In this document: piece by piece, positions 18,075 through 26,884 of the stretch | Position numbering within the stretch: the stretch's first letter is position 1 | Layout of the letters: each line of letters opens with the position of its first letter | Assembly: GCA_965207985.1 (NCBI GenBank) | Contig: CBDBND010000035.1 | Coordinates: forward strand, 889,658-953,657 | DNA from: CBDBND01 sp965207985 | GTDB lineage: Bacteria; Pseudomonadota; Alphaproteobacteria; Rhodospirillales; Rhodospirillaceae | Length of the DNA: 64,000 nucleotides | Reading direction: 5' to 3' | Notes under the pieces: generated by a model | The model's database searches: none | What the model saw: only the letters and a program-made list of their open reading frames with translations | Told to the model about the DNA's origin: nothing | Translations under genes and position numbers: made by a program

Positions 18075-18089
18075 TCAACGGACTGGAAG

Positions 18090-18926
18090 TTGACCGGATC
18101 CGAACCGTCACTTCTGACTTTAGCGCTATCTCTGCTGGCCACCGGCGCCGTTGCAGGCATTCTCGCGGGCTTACTGGGGGTCGGCGGTGGAATCATAATT
18201 GTCCCTATTCTTTTTACGGTGTTTGGCTTTTTGGGAATTGATCCAAGCGTCGGCATGCATCTTGCCGTTGGCACGTCTTTGGCAACCATCATTCCGACAG
18301 CGGTCGCTTCCGTCTTAAGTCATCATCGCAAAGGTGCGGTTGACTGGATTTTATTCCGTTCCTGGCTGCCCTGGCTGGTCTTAGGGGTCGTTACGGGAAC
18401 GTGGCTGGCCAACACACTCTTTAGCGGTGCCGTACTACGGTGGGTCTTTGGGGGAGTCGCCCTCGTGGTTGCCTTCGACCTCCTGGTTCGGGCTGATCGG
18501 CAGACCCCAGGCCAAAGCAATGCCACAAGCACAAATCCGTATCTTTATACGGTGAGATTAGCGCCCGTTCCTACTCTGATCGGCGGATTTTCGGCATTGA
18601 TGGGAATCGGTGGCGGAACCCTCTCCGTCCCCTTCCTGAATGCCATGACCTATCCCATGCACAGAGCTGTCGCCACATCAGCAGGTTTCGGACTCATTAT
18701 CGCCATTCCGGCCGCAGCCGGTTATCTCATTGGCGGTTGGGATAATCCTGTCCTGCCGGAAGGATCCTTGGGCTATGTCAATATTTACGGCTTTGTTCTC
18801 ATTACAGTGACCTCTACCTTCACCGCACCGGTCGGCAGCTGGCTGGCGCACGCTTTGTCCGCGAAATCACTCAGACTACTCTTTGCAGCCTTTCTGCTGG
18901 CAACATCAGCGCGCATGTTTTTCTGA
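18090..18926 (+). CDS. TauE/SafE family sulfite/organosulfur exporter-like membrane protein
   Basis: A 278-aa inner-membrane protein with about eight transmembrane segments. It carries the two internal repeats of the family: AGLLGVGGGIIIVPILF near the N terminus and GGFSALMGIGGGTLSVPFLN after the midpoint, both with the GxGGG signature. The family moves anions such as sulfite or sulfoacetate, usually outward; the solute here cannot be read from sequence. The start is TTG at 18090. It is convergent with the HIG1-like gene. Confidence 0.9.
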   Translation: MTGSEPSLLTLALSLLATGAVAGILAGLLGVGGGIIIVPILFTVFGFLGIDPSVGMHLAVGTSLATIIPTAVASVLSHHRKGAVDWILFRSWLPWLVLGVVTGTWLANTLFSGAVLRWVFGGVALVVAFDLLVRADRQTPGQSNATSTNPYLYTVRLAPVPTLIGGFSALMGIGGGTLSVPFLNAMTYPMHRAVATSAGFGLIIAIPAAAGYLIGGWDNPVLPEGSLGYVNIYGFVLITVTSTFTAPVGSWLAHALSAKSLRLLFAAFLLATSARMFF

Positions 18927-18943
18927 AATAGGCGGTGTCGTCG

Positions 18944-19147
18944 TTAATCTGCGGCCGCGCGAGCCAGAACAAGCAACAGAACCAAAACAACGGCAACGGC
19001 CTGGGCCGTTACACGCCATTGCATCAGGCGATTGCCGTGTTTGCGATGAAAATCTCCACCTTTAACAAACGCAAACAGGCCAGTGAAAAGAACGCCCAAA
19101 ACGACAACCAGGGAAATGCCGAGTAAGATGATGAGAAAGGTTTCCAT
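18944..19147 (-). CDS. Twin transmembrane (HIG1-type) protein
   Basis: A 67-aa protein with two membrane helices (FLIILLGISLVVVLGVLFTG and AQAVAVVLVLLLVLARA) joined by a basic loop FVKGGDFHRKHGNRLMQWRV. That loop, ending RLMQWRV, is the mark of the HIG1/hypoxia-induced family common in alphaproteobacteria. Mitochondrial relatives assist cytochrome c oxidase or the bc1-oxidase supercomplex. The bacterial role is inferred only. Confidence 0.82.
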   Translation of the reverse strand: METFLIILLGISLVVVLGVLFTGLFAFVKGGDFHRKHGNRLMQWRVTAQAVAVVLVLLLVLARAAAD

Positions 19148-19312
19148 GTCCCCCTATAGGTGGGCCAATTCATTCCGGAAAGCAATGCTCTGCTTGGGGC
19201 ACGCATGAAATGCCCCTCCTAGACGGTAACTTGATCGCCCAAAAACCTTATTTGCAGTCAAAGTAGGCGACTCCTTTAAGCTGCATCGGCCCGAAAAAGG
19301 AATTATCATGAC

Positions 19313-19719
19313 GTGGAACTGGTGCGTAAAAGGGGGTTGAGCGTACTGGGCAAGATCCTTGTCGCCGAAGATAACGCCATGGTGCGCGACTCTTTCTGCC
19401 ATGTCTTAAGGCGGCGGGGCTATGACGTTCTGGAAGCAGAAAACGGCGAAGTGGCCCTAAAAATCATTGAAAGCGCCGATGTGGACTTAGCCATCGTCGA
19501 CGTAATGATGCCGACGATGGGTGGGCTGGAACTTCGTCAAGCCATTGATGGAACAAATCGACCCGTTCCAACCATATTGATAACCGGCGTCCCTGATCTC
19601 GTGGCAGGCTTAGTGAAAGATGATCCCGATTTTCAGATGGGCATGTGAGCTTGCTTCAAAAACCGGTGCATCCAGTCAAGCTGTTGGCGGAAGTCGAGAA
19701 ACAGCTGCCAATTCGATAA
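19313..19719 (+). pseudogene. CheY-like single-domain response regulator, frameshifted
   Basis: The frame from 19313 gives KILVAEDNAMVRDSFCHVLR, the phospho-acceptor Asp in AIVDVMMPTMGG, and ILITGVPD, then stops at 19648 after FQMGM. The missing C-terminal part (LLQKPVHPVKLLAEVEKQL, with the conserved Lys) continues in another frame from 19651 to the stop at 19719. A single-base-scale indel near 19640-19650 therefore splits the receiver. The start region is also odd: the ATG at 19308, best placed after AAAAGGA, is out of frame and closes at once; GTG 19313 or TTG 19337 are alternatives. A sequencing error cannot be excluded. Confidence 0.7.
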
Positions 19720-19735
19720 AACTCACTTAAAGGCG

Positions 19736-20137
19736 CTATGTTTGAGCCTGATCCGCCGTTGGGTTGGGTGCTGCCGAAAAACTTTCGCCGCAACCACAGC
19801 GGCCGGTTTCATTGGGATTCGTAAAAACAAACCCGCTTTCCATTTTGCTCTCTTGATAATCGAGTTCTGACCCAAGCAGGTACATGACCGCCATCGGGTC
19901 AACGTAGAATCGCACACCGTTGTGTTCAACGACGTCTTCAAACTTGCCCTGCTCTTCCGCGTATTCGACTTTGTAGGCAAATCCCGAACATCCTTTCGAA
20001 TCGATGCCAACGCGAATGCCGAGAACCGGATGTTCCGCCTGTTCGATAAGATATTGAGCGCGGGCCGCAGCAGCATCCGTTACCGTGATGGGGGCTGGCC
20101 TTTCGATTTTTGTCATACCAAACTCCTCAATGACCAA
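19736..20137 (-). CDS. sufA: SufA/HesB-IscA family iron-sulfur carrier
   Basis: A 133-aa A-type carrier that receives Fe-S clusters from the SufBCD scaffold and passes them to apo-proteins. The three conserved cysteines are present: one in DSKGCSGFAY and the CxC in GRCGCGESF. It is the last gene of the suf operon, 15 bases after sufT. The N-terminal 20 residues (MTKIERPAPITVTDAAAARA) are typical, so the internal ATG (MTKIERP) may be preferred over the first. Confidence 0.93.
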   Translation of the reverse strand: MVIEEFGMTKIERPAPITVTDAAAARAQYLIEQAEHPVLGIRVGIDSKGCSGFAYKVEYAEEQGKFEDVVEHNGVRFYVDPMAVMYLLGSELDYQESKMESGFVFTNPNETGRCGCGESFSAAPNPTADQAQT

Positions 20138-20152
20138 GGCGCGGATCTCATT

Positions 20153-20554
20153 TTAAAACATATCCAATGCAACGCGGGCGACCTCAGACATGTTTTCGGG
20201 TGTCCATGGTGGATCCCAGGTAATGGTAACGGCCACTTCGCCCGCTCCCGCTACGTCGGCAACCGTCTGAGCGACCTCACCTGGCAGGGTACCGGCAACA
20301 GGACACGCGGGCGCGGTTAGAGTCATGCGAATGTCCACATTGCCCTGATCTCTGAGCGCAATATCGTAAATCAAACCGAGGTCGTAGATGTTGACGGGTA
20401 TCTCAGGATCAAAAACGCTGCGCAGCGCTTCAACAACTGCGGACTCACTCAATGTCGCTTCCGCCCCCGCAGGTAAAGGCACACCTCTTGTAATGACCTC
20501 GCCTTCTTCCGGGGGGTCCACGTCCATGGCCGGCATCGTATAGGGAGGCATCAT
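20153..20554 (-). CDS. sufT: SUF-associated DUF59/MIP18 protein SufT
   Basis: A 133-aa protein of the MIP18/DUF59 family involved in Fe-S cluster maturation. Family marks are ALRSVFDPEIPVNIYDLGLI, the MTLTAPACPVAG loop with the conserved Cys and VTITWDPPWTPENMSEVAR. It is placed between the SufU-like scaffold and sufA on the same strand, as in many alphaproteobacterial suf operons. Confidence 0.92.
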   Translation of the reverse strand: MMPPYTMPAMDVDPPEEGEVITRGVPLPAGAEATLSESAVVEALRSVFDPEIPVNIYDLGLIYDIALRDQGNVDIRMTLTAPACPVAGTLPGEVAQTVADVAGAGEVAVTITWDPPWTPENMSEVARVALDMF

Positions 20555-20586
20555 GAAAGGGTTCTCCTAAACATCGCTTTCTTCAC

Positions 20587-21081
20587 TCATGTTTCGGTTG
20601 TCGCCGAGTCTTCGCCCTGGAGGCAGGCCATCATGGCGTGCCAAGGTAAAGTGGCGCATTTAACGCGGACCGGAAAACGTCGCACTCCCGAGAGTGCAAC
20701 CAATTTGTCCAATCGGGGCACCAGATTCTCTTCCAACTGCGACGAGACATCGTCAAGGGTTACGTCTTCAGTACAGAGTTGGTGAACAGCGTTATGTAAT
20801 TCCGCGGCCTGGGATTTGCTCAATCCCTTCAACGCCTCTGTCATCATCGATGCGGAGGCAATCGAAATGGCGCACCCTTTGCCATCAATACAGATGTCTG
20901 AGATGGTCTCTCCGTCAAGAGCAGCTGTGACGGTCACCCGGTCACCGCAAAGGGGATTACGGCCCTCGCTTTTGCACGACGCATTTTCGACCATGCCTGT
21001 GTTTCGCGGGGATTTCCCATGATCCAGGATGATTTCCTGATACAGAGACATGAGATCCTCATCTTGTGCAGTGGTTTGCAT
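20587..21081 (-). CDS. sufU: SufU/IscU-like Fe-S scaffold or sulfur-transfer protein
   Basis: A 164-aa protein starting at ATG 21081, whose A overlaps the sufS stop (TGATG); the frame is open further upstream but that part lies inside sufS. The three ligand cysteines and the Asp of the SufU type are seen in NPLCGDRV, GKGCAISIASASMM and RVKCATLPWHAM. The longer spacing before the last Cys (an insertion relative to IscU) matches SufU, which takes sulfur from SufS through zinc-bound cysteine exchange. Confidence 0.93.
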   Translation of the reverse strand: MQTTAQDEDLMSLYQEIILDHGKSPRNTGMVENASCKSEGRNPLCGDRVTVTAALDGETISDICIDGKGCAISIASASMMTEALKGLSKSQAAELHNAVHQLCTEDVTLDDVSSQLEENLVPRLDKLVALSGVRRFPVRVKCATLPWHAMMACLQGEDSATTET

Positions 21082-22334
21082 CAGCAGAGTATCTCCCGTG
21101 CTCTCTCCAGGGCTTCGATTAGGACGTCGACATCTTGATGGGTGTTGTACATGCCGATGGAGGCTCGGACAGTTGCCGTCAGACCAAGGCTGTCCATCAA
21201 GGGCTGTGCGCAATGATGCCCGGCACGAACACAGACACTAGACCGGTCAAGAATAGTCGCCAAATCATGCGGATGAGCGCCTCCAAGCACAAACGAAACG
21301 GCGGCCGTCTTGTTAGGCGCCGTGCCAATCAGTCTTACGCTGTTAATGGTCCTCAATTCATCCATGCAGTAATGCATGAGACTGTCCTCATGGGCTGAAA
21401 CGTCTGCATGATCAAACGAGTTCAAGTATTCGATTGCTGCTCCTAAGCCCAAGGCGGGAACGATAGGAGGTGTACCGGCCTCGAACTTGGCGGGCAGATC
21501 TGCCCACTCGGTGTGATCGAAGGTAACCGAACTGATCATTTCTCCACCCCCTTGATAGGGCGGCATATCATTGAGCAATTCTTCTTTTCCGTAGAGAACG
21601 CCTATTCCGTTGGGGCCGTAGAGTTTGTGACCTGAGAACACATAGAAATCGCAATCCATGTCCTGGACATCGACGGGCCGGTGCACGATCCCCTGACAGC
21701 CATCGACCAGCAGCTTAGCTCCTGCCGCGTGGGCCAATTTTGCGATGTCCTTGATGGGCAAGATTGTACCAAGAACATTGGACACATGAGCCACGGCGAC
21801 CATTTTGGTTTTTGGGCTCAAAGCCTTTTCAATATCCGCGAGAGCAATGTCGCCATCTGCTTGAATAGGCACGACCTTTAAACGAATGCCTGTACTGTCT
21901 CGAAGCAGCTGCCAAGGTACGATATTGGAGTGGTGTTCCAGGGTGGTGATGACGACTTCATCACCGCTCTGTAACTGGCCGCCGAATGCGGCAGCGACTA
22001 AGTTGATCGCTTCCGTCGCCCCTTTAGTGAAAACAATTTCGCGTGCATTGGAAGCATTGATAAATGCTCTTACGGTTTCCCTGGCCGCTTCATACTTCGT
22101 CGTCAATGATTCACTCAGCCAATAAGCACCCCGGTGAACATTGGCGTATTCATTTTCATAATGGTACGTGATGACGTCAATCACCTGCCTTGGTTTTTGG
22201 GCAGAAGCCGCACTATCTAAATAGATCAGCGGTTTTCCGTGTACCGTTCGGGATAGGATCGGAAAGTCCTTTCTGACGGCTTGAACGTCAAAGTGCTTTT
22301 CCTCAACTTTCGGAGTTTCAGGTACTACGTTCAT
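21081..22334 (-). CDS. sufS: Cysteine desulfurase SufS
   Basis: A PLP enzyme of 417 aa that releases sulfur from cysteine as a persulfide. The PLP lysine is in FSGHKLYGPNG and the persulfide cysteine in RAGHHCAQP, followed by the short loop typical of group II desulfurases. ALEHHSNIVPWQ-type and STGIRLKVVPI blocks are present (TLEHHSNIVPWQLL, STGIRLKVVPIQADG). It overlaps sufD by 4 bases upstream and sufU by one base downstream, consistent with coupled translation. Confidence 0.96.
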   Translation of the reverse strand: MNVVPETPKVEEKHFDVQAVRKDFPILSRTVHGKPLIYLDSAASAQKPRQVIDVITYHYENEYANVHRGAYWLSESLTTKYEAARETVRAFINASNAREIVFTKGATEAINLVAAAFGGQLQSGDEVVITTLEHHSNIVPWQLLRDSTGIRLKVVPIQADGDIALADIEKALSPKTKMVAVAHVSNVLGTILPIKDIAKLAHAAGAKLLVDGCQGIVHRPVDVQDMDCDFYVFSGHKLYGPNGIGVLYGKEELLNDMPPYQGGGEMISSVTFDHTEWADLPAKFEAGTPPIVPALGLGAAIEYLNSFDHADVSAHEDSLMHYCMDELRTINSVRLIGTAPNKTAAVSFVLGGAHPHDLATILDRSSVCVRAGHHCAQPLMDSLGLTATVRASIGMYNTHQDVDVLIEALERAREILC

Positions 22335-23683
22335 TGGCTTGCACCTCCGATGCGAGCCGTCTGCGCTGCAAGCCAGTTTTTGATGACCTCCATGATCAGC
22401 AACTGCGCACCTTCGTGTTCAACGTTTAAAACAACATCGTCGAGAAAACCTTCGATAAGTAGCGCGCGCGCTTTGGCCTCATCAATGCCCCGGCTCATAA
22501 GATAGAACAGTTGCTCTAAATCAAGTTCACCGGTTGTTGCCCCGTGGGCGCACTGCACATCATCTGCAAAAATTTCCAGTTCCGGCTTGCAGTCAACTTC
22601 AGGTCCGCGATTGAGCAAAAGCGCCTTATGCAGTTGCCGGCCGTCGGTACCCTGGGCCGCTCGAGCGACATGAATTCGGCCCTGAAAAATACCCCGGGAC
22701 TGACCTCCAAGTACCCCTTTAACCGTTTGATTTGAAACAGTATTTGGAGCTAAATGCAGGATTTCAGAGTGAATGTCGCTGTGCTGTGTTCCGCTAATCC
22801 CATAGGCGCCGTCGACACGCGCGGAGGCATCACTATCGTTTAAATGCACGCGGACTTCCCGCCGCACCAAGGCACCGCCCATAGACAACACAAAAGAGTC
22901 ATAGCGCCCAGCCTTTTGAACGTGAATATCACTGCGGCCAAGATGAAATCCGTCACTGTCTTCATTCACTACAACGTAGTGATTGAGCCGCGCACCTTCA
23001 CCGACATCGGCCTCCGTCACCGCGTTGGATAAATAAGGTTGTCCGGGTAAACCGATATGGGTTTCCACAACAGTTGCCTGGGACCCGCTTTCCATCTTGA
23101 TTTCAAATCGTGGATGGAAGGAACCAGGCTGCGCCCCTGAAGCACCGATGGAAACAATGTGGATGGGCGGACCAAGACGTTCCCCCTCTTCCACGAGAAT
23201 GACAAATCCGTCTTCCATATAACTGGTGTTGAGAGCGGTAATTGTTGACTCGCCGGGATTGGCCACCGTTCCAAGAATGGTTTTCAAAACAGCCGGCGAT
23301 TGCGCGAAAGTTTGGGACAAAGGTAAGAGTTCGTAGTCGGAACTGTTAGAATTTTCGGATTGCGAAAGGTCGGGCCGGAAGACTCCGTTGACAAAAACTA
23401 CTCTGAGCGCATCGCTCATCAATGGCGAAGTCATCGGCAGATGCGGAATATCAACATCGTCTGCGCGACTTGCCGGAATGAACTCTGTTTTCGCAATGTC
23501 GTTTAAAGAGGTGTATTTCCAGGATTCGATTTTCTGACTTGGCAAACCTTGTGCGCCAAGAATGGCACGCGCCGATTGACGTAGTGAGTCAATCCAACGC
23601 TCATTGGCACCCGGAAGAGCGCCAACCGTATTGGCGTATGTTTCACCGAAGGGGTGTTGTTTTATCTGAGTTAAGGTTGCCAT
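22331..23683 (-). CDS. sufD: SufD, Fe-S assembly scaffold subunit
   Basis: A 450-aa partner of SufB and SufC in the SufBC2D scaffold complex. The C-terminal half holds the beta-helix core, with KALLLNRGPEVDCKPELEIF and DDVQCAHGATTGELD (the conserved His/Cys region at the SufB-SufD interface). ESWKYTSLNDI near residue 55 is the N-terminal helix signature. It is 15 bases downstream of sufC and overlaps sufS by 4 bases. Confidence 0.95.
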   Translation of the reverse strand: MATLTQIKQHPFGETYANTVGALPGANERWIDSLRQSARAILGAQGLPSQKIESWKYTSLNDIAKTEFIPASRADDVDIPHLPMTSPLMSDALRVVFVNGVFRPDLSQSENSNSSDYELLPLSQTFAQSPAVLKTILGTVANPGESTITALNTSYMEDGFVILVEEGERLGPPIHIVSIGASGAQPGSFHPRFEIKMESGSQATVVETHIGLPGQPYLSNAVTEADVGEGARLNHYVVVNEDSDGFHLGRSDIHVQKAGRYDSFVLSMGGALVRREVRVHLNDSDASARVDGAYGISGTQHSDIHSEILHLAPNTVSNQTVKGVLGGQSRGIFQGRIHVARAAQGTDGRQLHKALLLNRGPEVDCKPELEIFADDVQCAHGATTGELDLEQLFYLMSRGIDEAKARALLIEGFLDDVVLNVEHEGAQLLIMEVIKNWLAAQTARIGGASQ

Positions 23684-23698
23684 GATACGCAGAAGGCC

Positions 23699-24457
23699 TT
23701 ACGCGGCTTTGGTCTCTTCAAATCGTGCATAGCCTTCGGCTTCAAGTTGCTCGGCAAGGCTCTTATCGCCGCTTTCAACGATTCTACCGCCCATCAACAC
23801 ATGTACCCGATCGGGCACTATGTAATTCAACAAACGCTGATAATGGGTGATGACAAGAAACGCACGATCGGGACCGCGCATGGCGTTGACACCGTCGGAG
23901 ACGACTTTAAGGGCATCGATATCCAGGCCAGAATCCGTTTCGTCAAGAATGGCAAACCGGGGTTCCAACAAGCTCATCTGCAAGACTTCAGCTCTTTTCT
24001 TTTCTCCGCCAGAGAATCCTACATTGAGTGGCCGCTTAATCATGTCATCGGGAATTTCCAGCTCTTTGGTTTTGCCTTTGACCAGTTTTAGAAATTCCAT
24101 CGCATCAATTTCATCGTGCCCATGAGCCCGGCGCTTGGCGTTAATTGCGGTTTTCAGAAATGTCGATGTTGCCACGCCAGGAATTTCGAGCGGATATTGA
24201 AAGGCAAGAAACAATCCTGCGCGTGCCCGTTCATCGGGTTCCATCTGCAGAAGGTCCTGGCCATCAAATTGGATCGAACCTTCAGTGATGTCATAGCCCT
24301 CCCGACCGGCAAGGACATAGGAAAGTGTGCTCTTCCCCGTGCCGTTAGGACCCATAATGGCATGCACTTCACCGGCATCGATGGACAGATCAATACCCTT
24401 TAGAATTTCAGTGCCGTCGACGGTGACATGCAGATCTTTGACTTCAACAAGAGACAT
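23699..24457 (-). CDS. sufC: SufC, ABC-type ATPase of the SufBCD complex
   Basis: A 252-aa cytosolic ATPase. Walker A is GPNGTGKST, the signature is FSGGEKKRAEVLQM and Walker B is FAILDETDSGLD with the SufC-specific ETDSGLDIDAL block. ATP binding drives the SufB-SufD rearrangement. It lies 36 bases after sufB in the operon. Confidence 0.96.
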   Translation of the reverse strand: MSLVEVKDLHVTVDGTEILKGIDLSIDAGEVHAIMGPNGTGKSTLSYVLAGREGYDITEGSIQFDGQDLLQMEPDERARAGLFLAFQYPLEIPGVATSTFLKTAINAKRRAHGHDEIDAMEFLKLVKGKTKELEIPDDMIKRPLNVGFSGGEKKRAEVLQMSLLEPRFAILDETDSGLDIDALKVVSDGVNAMRGPDRAFLVITHYQRLLNYIVPDRVHVLMGGRIVESGDKSLAEQLEAEGYARFEETKAA

Positions 24458-24493
24458 TTCTCAACTCTTAACTTTCCGATTTAAACCGTTTGG

Positions 24494-25948
24494 TCAGCCC
24501 ACACTGCCTTCGAGGCTGATCCCCACAAGTTTCTGGGCCTCGACCGCAAACTCCATGGGCAGTGTCTGAAGGACCTCCTTGCAGAACCCGTTGACGATCA
24601 GGGACACCGCCTCTTCCGGGTTCAATCCCCGCTGCTGGCAATAGAACATTTGCTCGTCACTTATCTTGGACGTGGTCGCTTCATGTTCCGTCTGTGTGGT
24701 TGGGTTTTTGCTTTCGATGTACGGCACCGTATGGGCCCCGCACTGATCACCGATCAAAAGACTGTCGCATTGTGTAAAGTTACGCGCTCCATCGGCCTTC
24801 GGCTGGATGCGGACTAGGCCGCGATAGGTGCTGTTGGACCGGCCAGCAGAAATCCCTTTAGCAATGATCTTTGAACGCGTGTTTTTGCCCAGGTGGATCA
24901 TCTTGGTCCCGGTATCGGCCTGTTGCAGATTGTTGGTGATGGCGACCGAATAGAATTCACCGATCGAGTTGTCCCCTTGAAGGATACAGCTTGGATATTT
25001 CCATGTGATTGCGGATCCCGTTTCCACCTGGGTCCACATCACTTTGGAGTTTTTGCCGCGGCAGGCAGCCCGCTTGGTGACAAAGTTGTAGATGCCACCC
25101 TTGCCGTTTTCATCTCCGGGATACCAGTTTTGAACGGTGGAATACTTTATTTCCGCGTCATCCAAGGCGACCAGTTCAACCACAGCCGCATGCAGCTGAT
25201 TTTCGTCCCGCTGGGGTGCGGTGCAGCCTTCCAAATAACTGACATAGGACCCTTCGTCGGCGATGATAAGGGTGCGCTCGAATTGCCCGGTGTTACGCTC
25301 GTTGATACGAAAGTAAGTGGACAATTCCATGGGGCACCGCAAACCTTTCGGCACATAGACGAAAGAACCATCGGTAAAGACTGCGCTGTTCAGCGTGGCA
25401 AAAAAGTTGTCGCTGTAGGGCACAACGGAGCCGATATATTTCTTTACCAATTCAGGGTGATCTTTGATCGCTTCTGAAATGGAACAGAAGATGACGCCCA
25501 GTTTGCTGAGCTTTTTCTTGTACGTCGTTGCCACGGATACGCTATCGAACACCGCATCGACCGCTACCCCGGCCAACAGTTCCTGCTCTTGCAAGGGAAT
25601 GCCCAGTTTGTCGTAGGTTTCTCTCAGTTTGGGGTCGACTTCATCAAGACTTTTCGGGGCGTCCACAAGTTTTGGCGAGGCATAATAGTAGGCGTCCTGA
25701 TAGTCGATTTTTGGATAGGAAAGCTTAGCCCATTGAGGCTCGTCGTCCTGCATGGTCAGCCACTTCTCGAAAGCCTTAAGTCGCCATTCGAGCATCCAGG
25801 CTGGCTCCTCCTTCTTTGCGGAGATAAACCGGACAATGTCTTCATTCAGGCCCTTCGGTGCCCGATCGGATTCAATTTCCGTTTCCCAGCCGTACTTGTA
25901 TTTTTCTATGGCTTGGACAGCGCCGACGGTTTGCTGGGTCGCACTCAT
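24494..25948 (-). CDS. sufB: SufB, Fe-S assembly scaffold subunit
   Basis: The protein is 484 aa from the ATG at 25948 (MSATQQTVGAVQAIEKYKYG). The frame extends upstream to 26107 but that stretch lies inside the Rrf2 gene. Conserved SufB blocks are YKYGWETEIESD, VPYSDNFFATLNSAVFTDGS, EGCTAPQRDENQLHAAVVEL, and GKNTRSKIIAKGISAG with SNSTYRGLV. The Cys-containing RNFTQCDSLLIGDQCGAHT lies near the end. It starts 12 bases after the regulator gene. Confidence 0.95.
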   Translation of the reverse strand: MSATQQTVGAVQAIEKYKYGWETEIESDRAPKGLNEDIVRFISAKKEEPAWMLEWRLKAFEKWLTMQDDEPQWAKLSYPKIDYQDAYYYASPKLVDAPKSLDEVDPKLRETYDKLGIPLQEQELLAGVAVDAVFDSVSVATTYKKKLSKLGVIFCSISEAIKDHPELVKKYIGSVVPYSDNFFATLNSAVFTDGSFVYVPKGLRCPMELSTYFRINERNTGQFERTLIIADEGSYVSYLEGCTAPQRDENQLHAAVVELVALDDAEIKYSTVQNWYPGDENGKGGIYNFVTKRAACRGKNSKVMWTQVETGSAITWKYPSCILQGDNSIGEFYSVAITNNLQQADTGTKMIHLGKNTRSKIIAKGISAGRSNSTYRGLVRIQPKADGARNFTQCDSLLIGDQCGAHTVPYIESKNPTTQTEHEATTSKISDEQMFYCQQRGLNPEEAVSLIVNGFCKEVLQTLPMEFAVEAQKLVGISLEGSVG

Positions 25949-25959
25949 GGTCGTTTCAA

Positions 25960-26436
25960 TCAGTCTTTTAGGGCTGAGCCGACAGCACGTGCCGGTGAAT
26001 CGGGAGGGGATTGAAATTGTTGAGATAAGCCGTGCAAGTCGTCGACCATTTCTGAAAGCGTGACATTGCGAAGGGCGCCCGTCACCGCGCTGTTGACCCG
26101 GTTCCATTTACCCTGGGCAGGGCACAAGCTTTCGTAGCAACAGTGTTCATCAGACGTATCGACGCAAGCGGTCAGGGCAATTGGCCCTTCAACCGCTTCT
26201 ATGACATCGGCAATTGTCACGTCGGTGGCTGGACGGCTCAAACTATAGCCACCCCTGACGCCACGGTGGGACACCACCAGTCCTGCCCGGACAAGATTTT
26301 TCATGAGTTTGGCCACAGTGGGCAGGGGAATGCCGGTCCTTTCTGAAATGGCCTGGGTTGGCCGGACCATGCCGGACTCTGCCATGTCGACCAAAACAAC
26401 CGTCGCGTAATCTGTTAACTTATTGACTTTAAACAC
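25960..26436 (-). CDS. Rrf2-family Fe-S-responsive regulator of the SUF operon
   Basis: About 158 aa if started at GTG 26436 (VFKVNKLTDYATVVLVDMA), which has AAGGGG upstream at 10 nt and matches the usual N terminus; the frame is open to 26514. The winged helix contains TGIPLPTVAKLMKNLVRAGL followed by HRGVRGGYSLSRP, the wing signature of IscR/RirA/SufR proteins. Likely cluster ligands are the cysteines in TACVDTSDEHCCYESLCPAQ. As first gene of the suf operon it probably represses the operon when holding its cluster. That autoregulation is inference supported by a palindrome upstream. Confidence 0.9.
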   Translation of the reverse strand: MFKVNKLTDYATVVLVDMAESGMVRPTQAISERTGIPLPTVAKLMKNLVRAGLVVSHRGVRGGYSLSRPATDVTIADVIEAVEGPIALTACVDTSDEHCCYESLCPAQGKWNRVNSAVTGALRNVTLSEMVDDLHGLSQQFQSPPDSPARAVGSALKD

Positions 26437-26458
26437 GAATTTAGTGCCCCTTAAAACG

Positions 26459-26471
26459 GACCAATTTGGTC
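26459..26471 (-). promoter_or_regulatory. Palindromic putative operator of the suf operon
   Basis: GACCAATTTGGTC is a perfect 13-bp odd palindrome, 22 bp upstream of the Rrf2 start codon and just downstream of the predicted -10 box. Its position suits a repressor site for the Rrf2 protein encoded next to it. No binding consensus was searched. Confidence 0.45.
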
Positions 26472-26485
26472 TGGTTTCATTGGTT

Positions 26486-26514
26486 TCTTTAGTGAAGGTT
26501 GGCTGGGATTTCAA
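26486..26514 (-). promoter_or_regulatory. Putative suf operon promoter
   Basis: On the minus strand TTGAAA (26514-26509) and TAAAGA (26491-26486) are separated by 17 bp. Transcription would start near 26479, placing the GACCAATTTGGTC palindrome at about +9 to +21. The -10 match is weak. Confidence 0.35.
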
Positions 26515-26884
26515 GGGCTTGAACAGCGAAAAACGGCGTCAATTGGGCTCTGGCTCCGATGACCGTCGACGGAGTAAACGCCTTTGAGGCAAAGTGCACA
26601 TATGGAAAAAGGCTTGATTGTTGTTCTTAGCGAAGCCGGTTTTGTGCCGTCCTTGGTTTCTATGCTTGAGGACGCAGATCAATCTCCTACCGTGGTGAGC
26701 GCCTCGTCTCTGGACGAATTGCAGGAACGAGCCGCAACTAACCCTTCGCATCAACGCCTGATCGCATTTTGTACGGACATTATCGTTCCACCGGCTGTTC
26801 TAAAATTGTTCAGCCGTGGCGCTTATAACTTTCATCCAGGACCACCGGACTACCCAGGCCTCTTTCCGTCTTGTTTCGCTATTT

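Noticed and set aside
24893..25477. A 194-codon plus-strand frame inside sufB
   Set aside because: sufB is clearly coding on the minus strand with many family motifs; the antisense frame has no family resemblance.
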